Assembly (NCBI GenBank): GCA_903903705.1
Contig: CAIUZU010000336.1
Span: 1 to 6,707 of the forward strand
From: an uncultured Helicobacteraceae bacterium
Lineage (GTDB): Bacteria > Campylobacterota > Campylobacteria > Campylobacterales > Sulfurimonadaceae
Reading direction: 5' to 3'
DNA: 6,707 nt
The notes below the pieces were generated by a model. The model saw nothing but the letters and a program-made list of their open reading frames with translations. It was not told where the DNA came from and made no database searches. Below, piece after piece: positions 6,615-6,707 of this stretch. The stretch's first letter is position 1. Every line of letters begins with the position of its first letter. The translations under genes and the position numbers were made by a program.

Positions 6615-6707
6615 TTGATTAGCCAATGTCCGCCCTTTGCAGAACCGACTCTTTCAAGCACTCCCATATCTTTTAGTTTTTTGATATTGTTTCTAATATT
6701 TTTTTCA
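6611..6707 (-). CDS. Winged-helix (wHTH) protein, C-terminal fragment (5' end outside window)
   Basis: An open - strand frame enters from the right edge and stops at TGA (6613-6611). It gives 31 residues: EKNIRNNIKKLKDMGV, then LERVGSAKGGHWLIK. This is the recognition helix and wing of a winged helix-turn-helix, of the type (I)-x-R-x-I-K-K-L-K-x-(L/M)-G-x-(L/I)-E-R-x-G-(S)-x-K-G-G-x-W found at the C-terminus of Fic-family proteins and of AlbA_2/RecG-like ATP-binding putative regulators. The visible part cannot decide between these. Its stop overlaps the epimerase ATG (ATGA), so the two are probably one transcription unit. Whether it regulates or merely neighbours the epimerase is unknown. Confidence 0.68.
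   Translation of the reverse strand, partial: EKNIRNNIKKLKDMGVLERVGSAKGGHWLIK

Noticed and set aside
6124..6618. + strand open frames at 6124-6618 and 5698-6030 opposite the epimerase gene
   Set aside because: Both are antisense to a well-recognised enzyme with a complete catalytic set, and their Ser/Phe/Ile-rich translations resemble no family.

Overview
The window looks like chromosomal DNA from a Campylobacterota (epsilonproteobacterial) bacterium, possibly a Sulfurimonas-like sulfur oxidiser. This rests on the AT-rich, Lys/Ile/Leu/Ser-rich coding style, the very tight packing with overlapping start and stop codons, and the protein sequences themselves. No 16S or other taxonomic marker is present, so the placement is an inference.

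Layout. Positions 2-196 (+) are the 3' end of a gene for a PepSY-domain protein. Its stop overlaps the start of a three-gene tripartite efflux operon on the + strand: a TolC-family outer-membrane channel (193-1389), a periplasmic adaptor of the HlyD/CusB/CzcB type (1386-2456), and an inner-membrane RND pump of the heavy-metal (CzcA/CusA, HME) family (2456-5524). Every junction is a 1-4 base stop/start overlap (ATGA, ATGA, TAATG), so all four genes are probably co-transcribed and translationally coupled. The proteins should form a proton-driven pump spanning both membranes. The permease lacks the methionines that define Cu/Ag pumps at the aligned positions, so it is more CzcA-like, but it also lacks the first Asp of the classical CzcA transmembrane-4 motif. 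Its substrate cannot be assigned.

A 34-bp gap holds a strong hairpin that probably terminates transcription from both sides. Beyond it, on the - strand, lies a dipeptide epimerase of the enolase superfamily (5559-6614), predicted to be an L-Ala-D/L-Glu epimerase that recycles murein peptides. It has the full catalytic set and the C-terminal DxD substrate motif. Its ATG overlaps the stop of a further - strand gene that enters from the right edge (6611-6707). Only the winged-helix C-terminus of that protein is visible.

The most unexpected signal is at the DNA level. The palindrome TACATGTA occurs five times exactly, plus near-copies, inside the epimerase gene and in two different codon phases, while its core ACATGT was not found anywhere in the 5.5 kb to the left. 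No RNA genes, mobile elements or CRISPR arrays were seen, and there is no gene-free stretch longer than about 35 bases.
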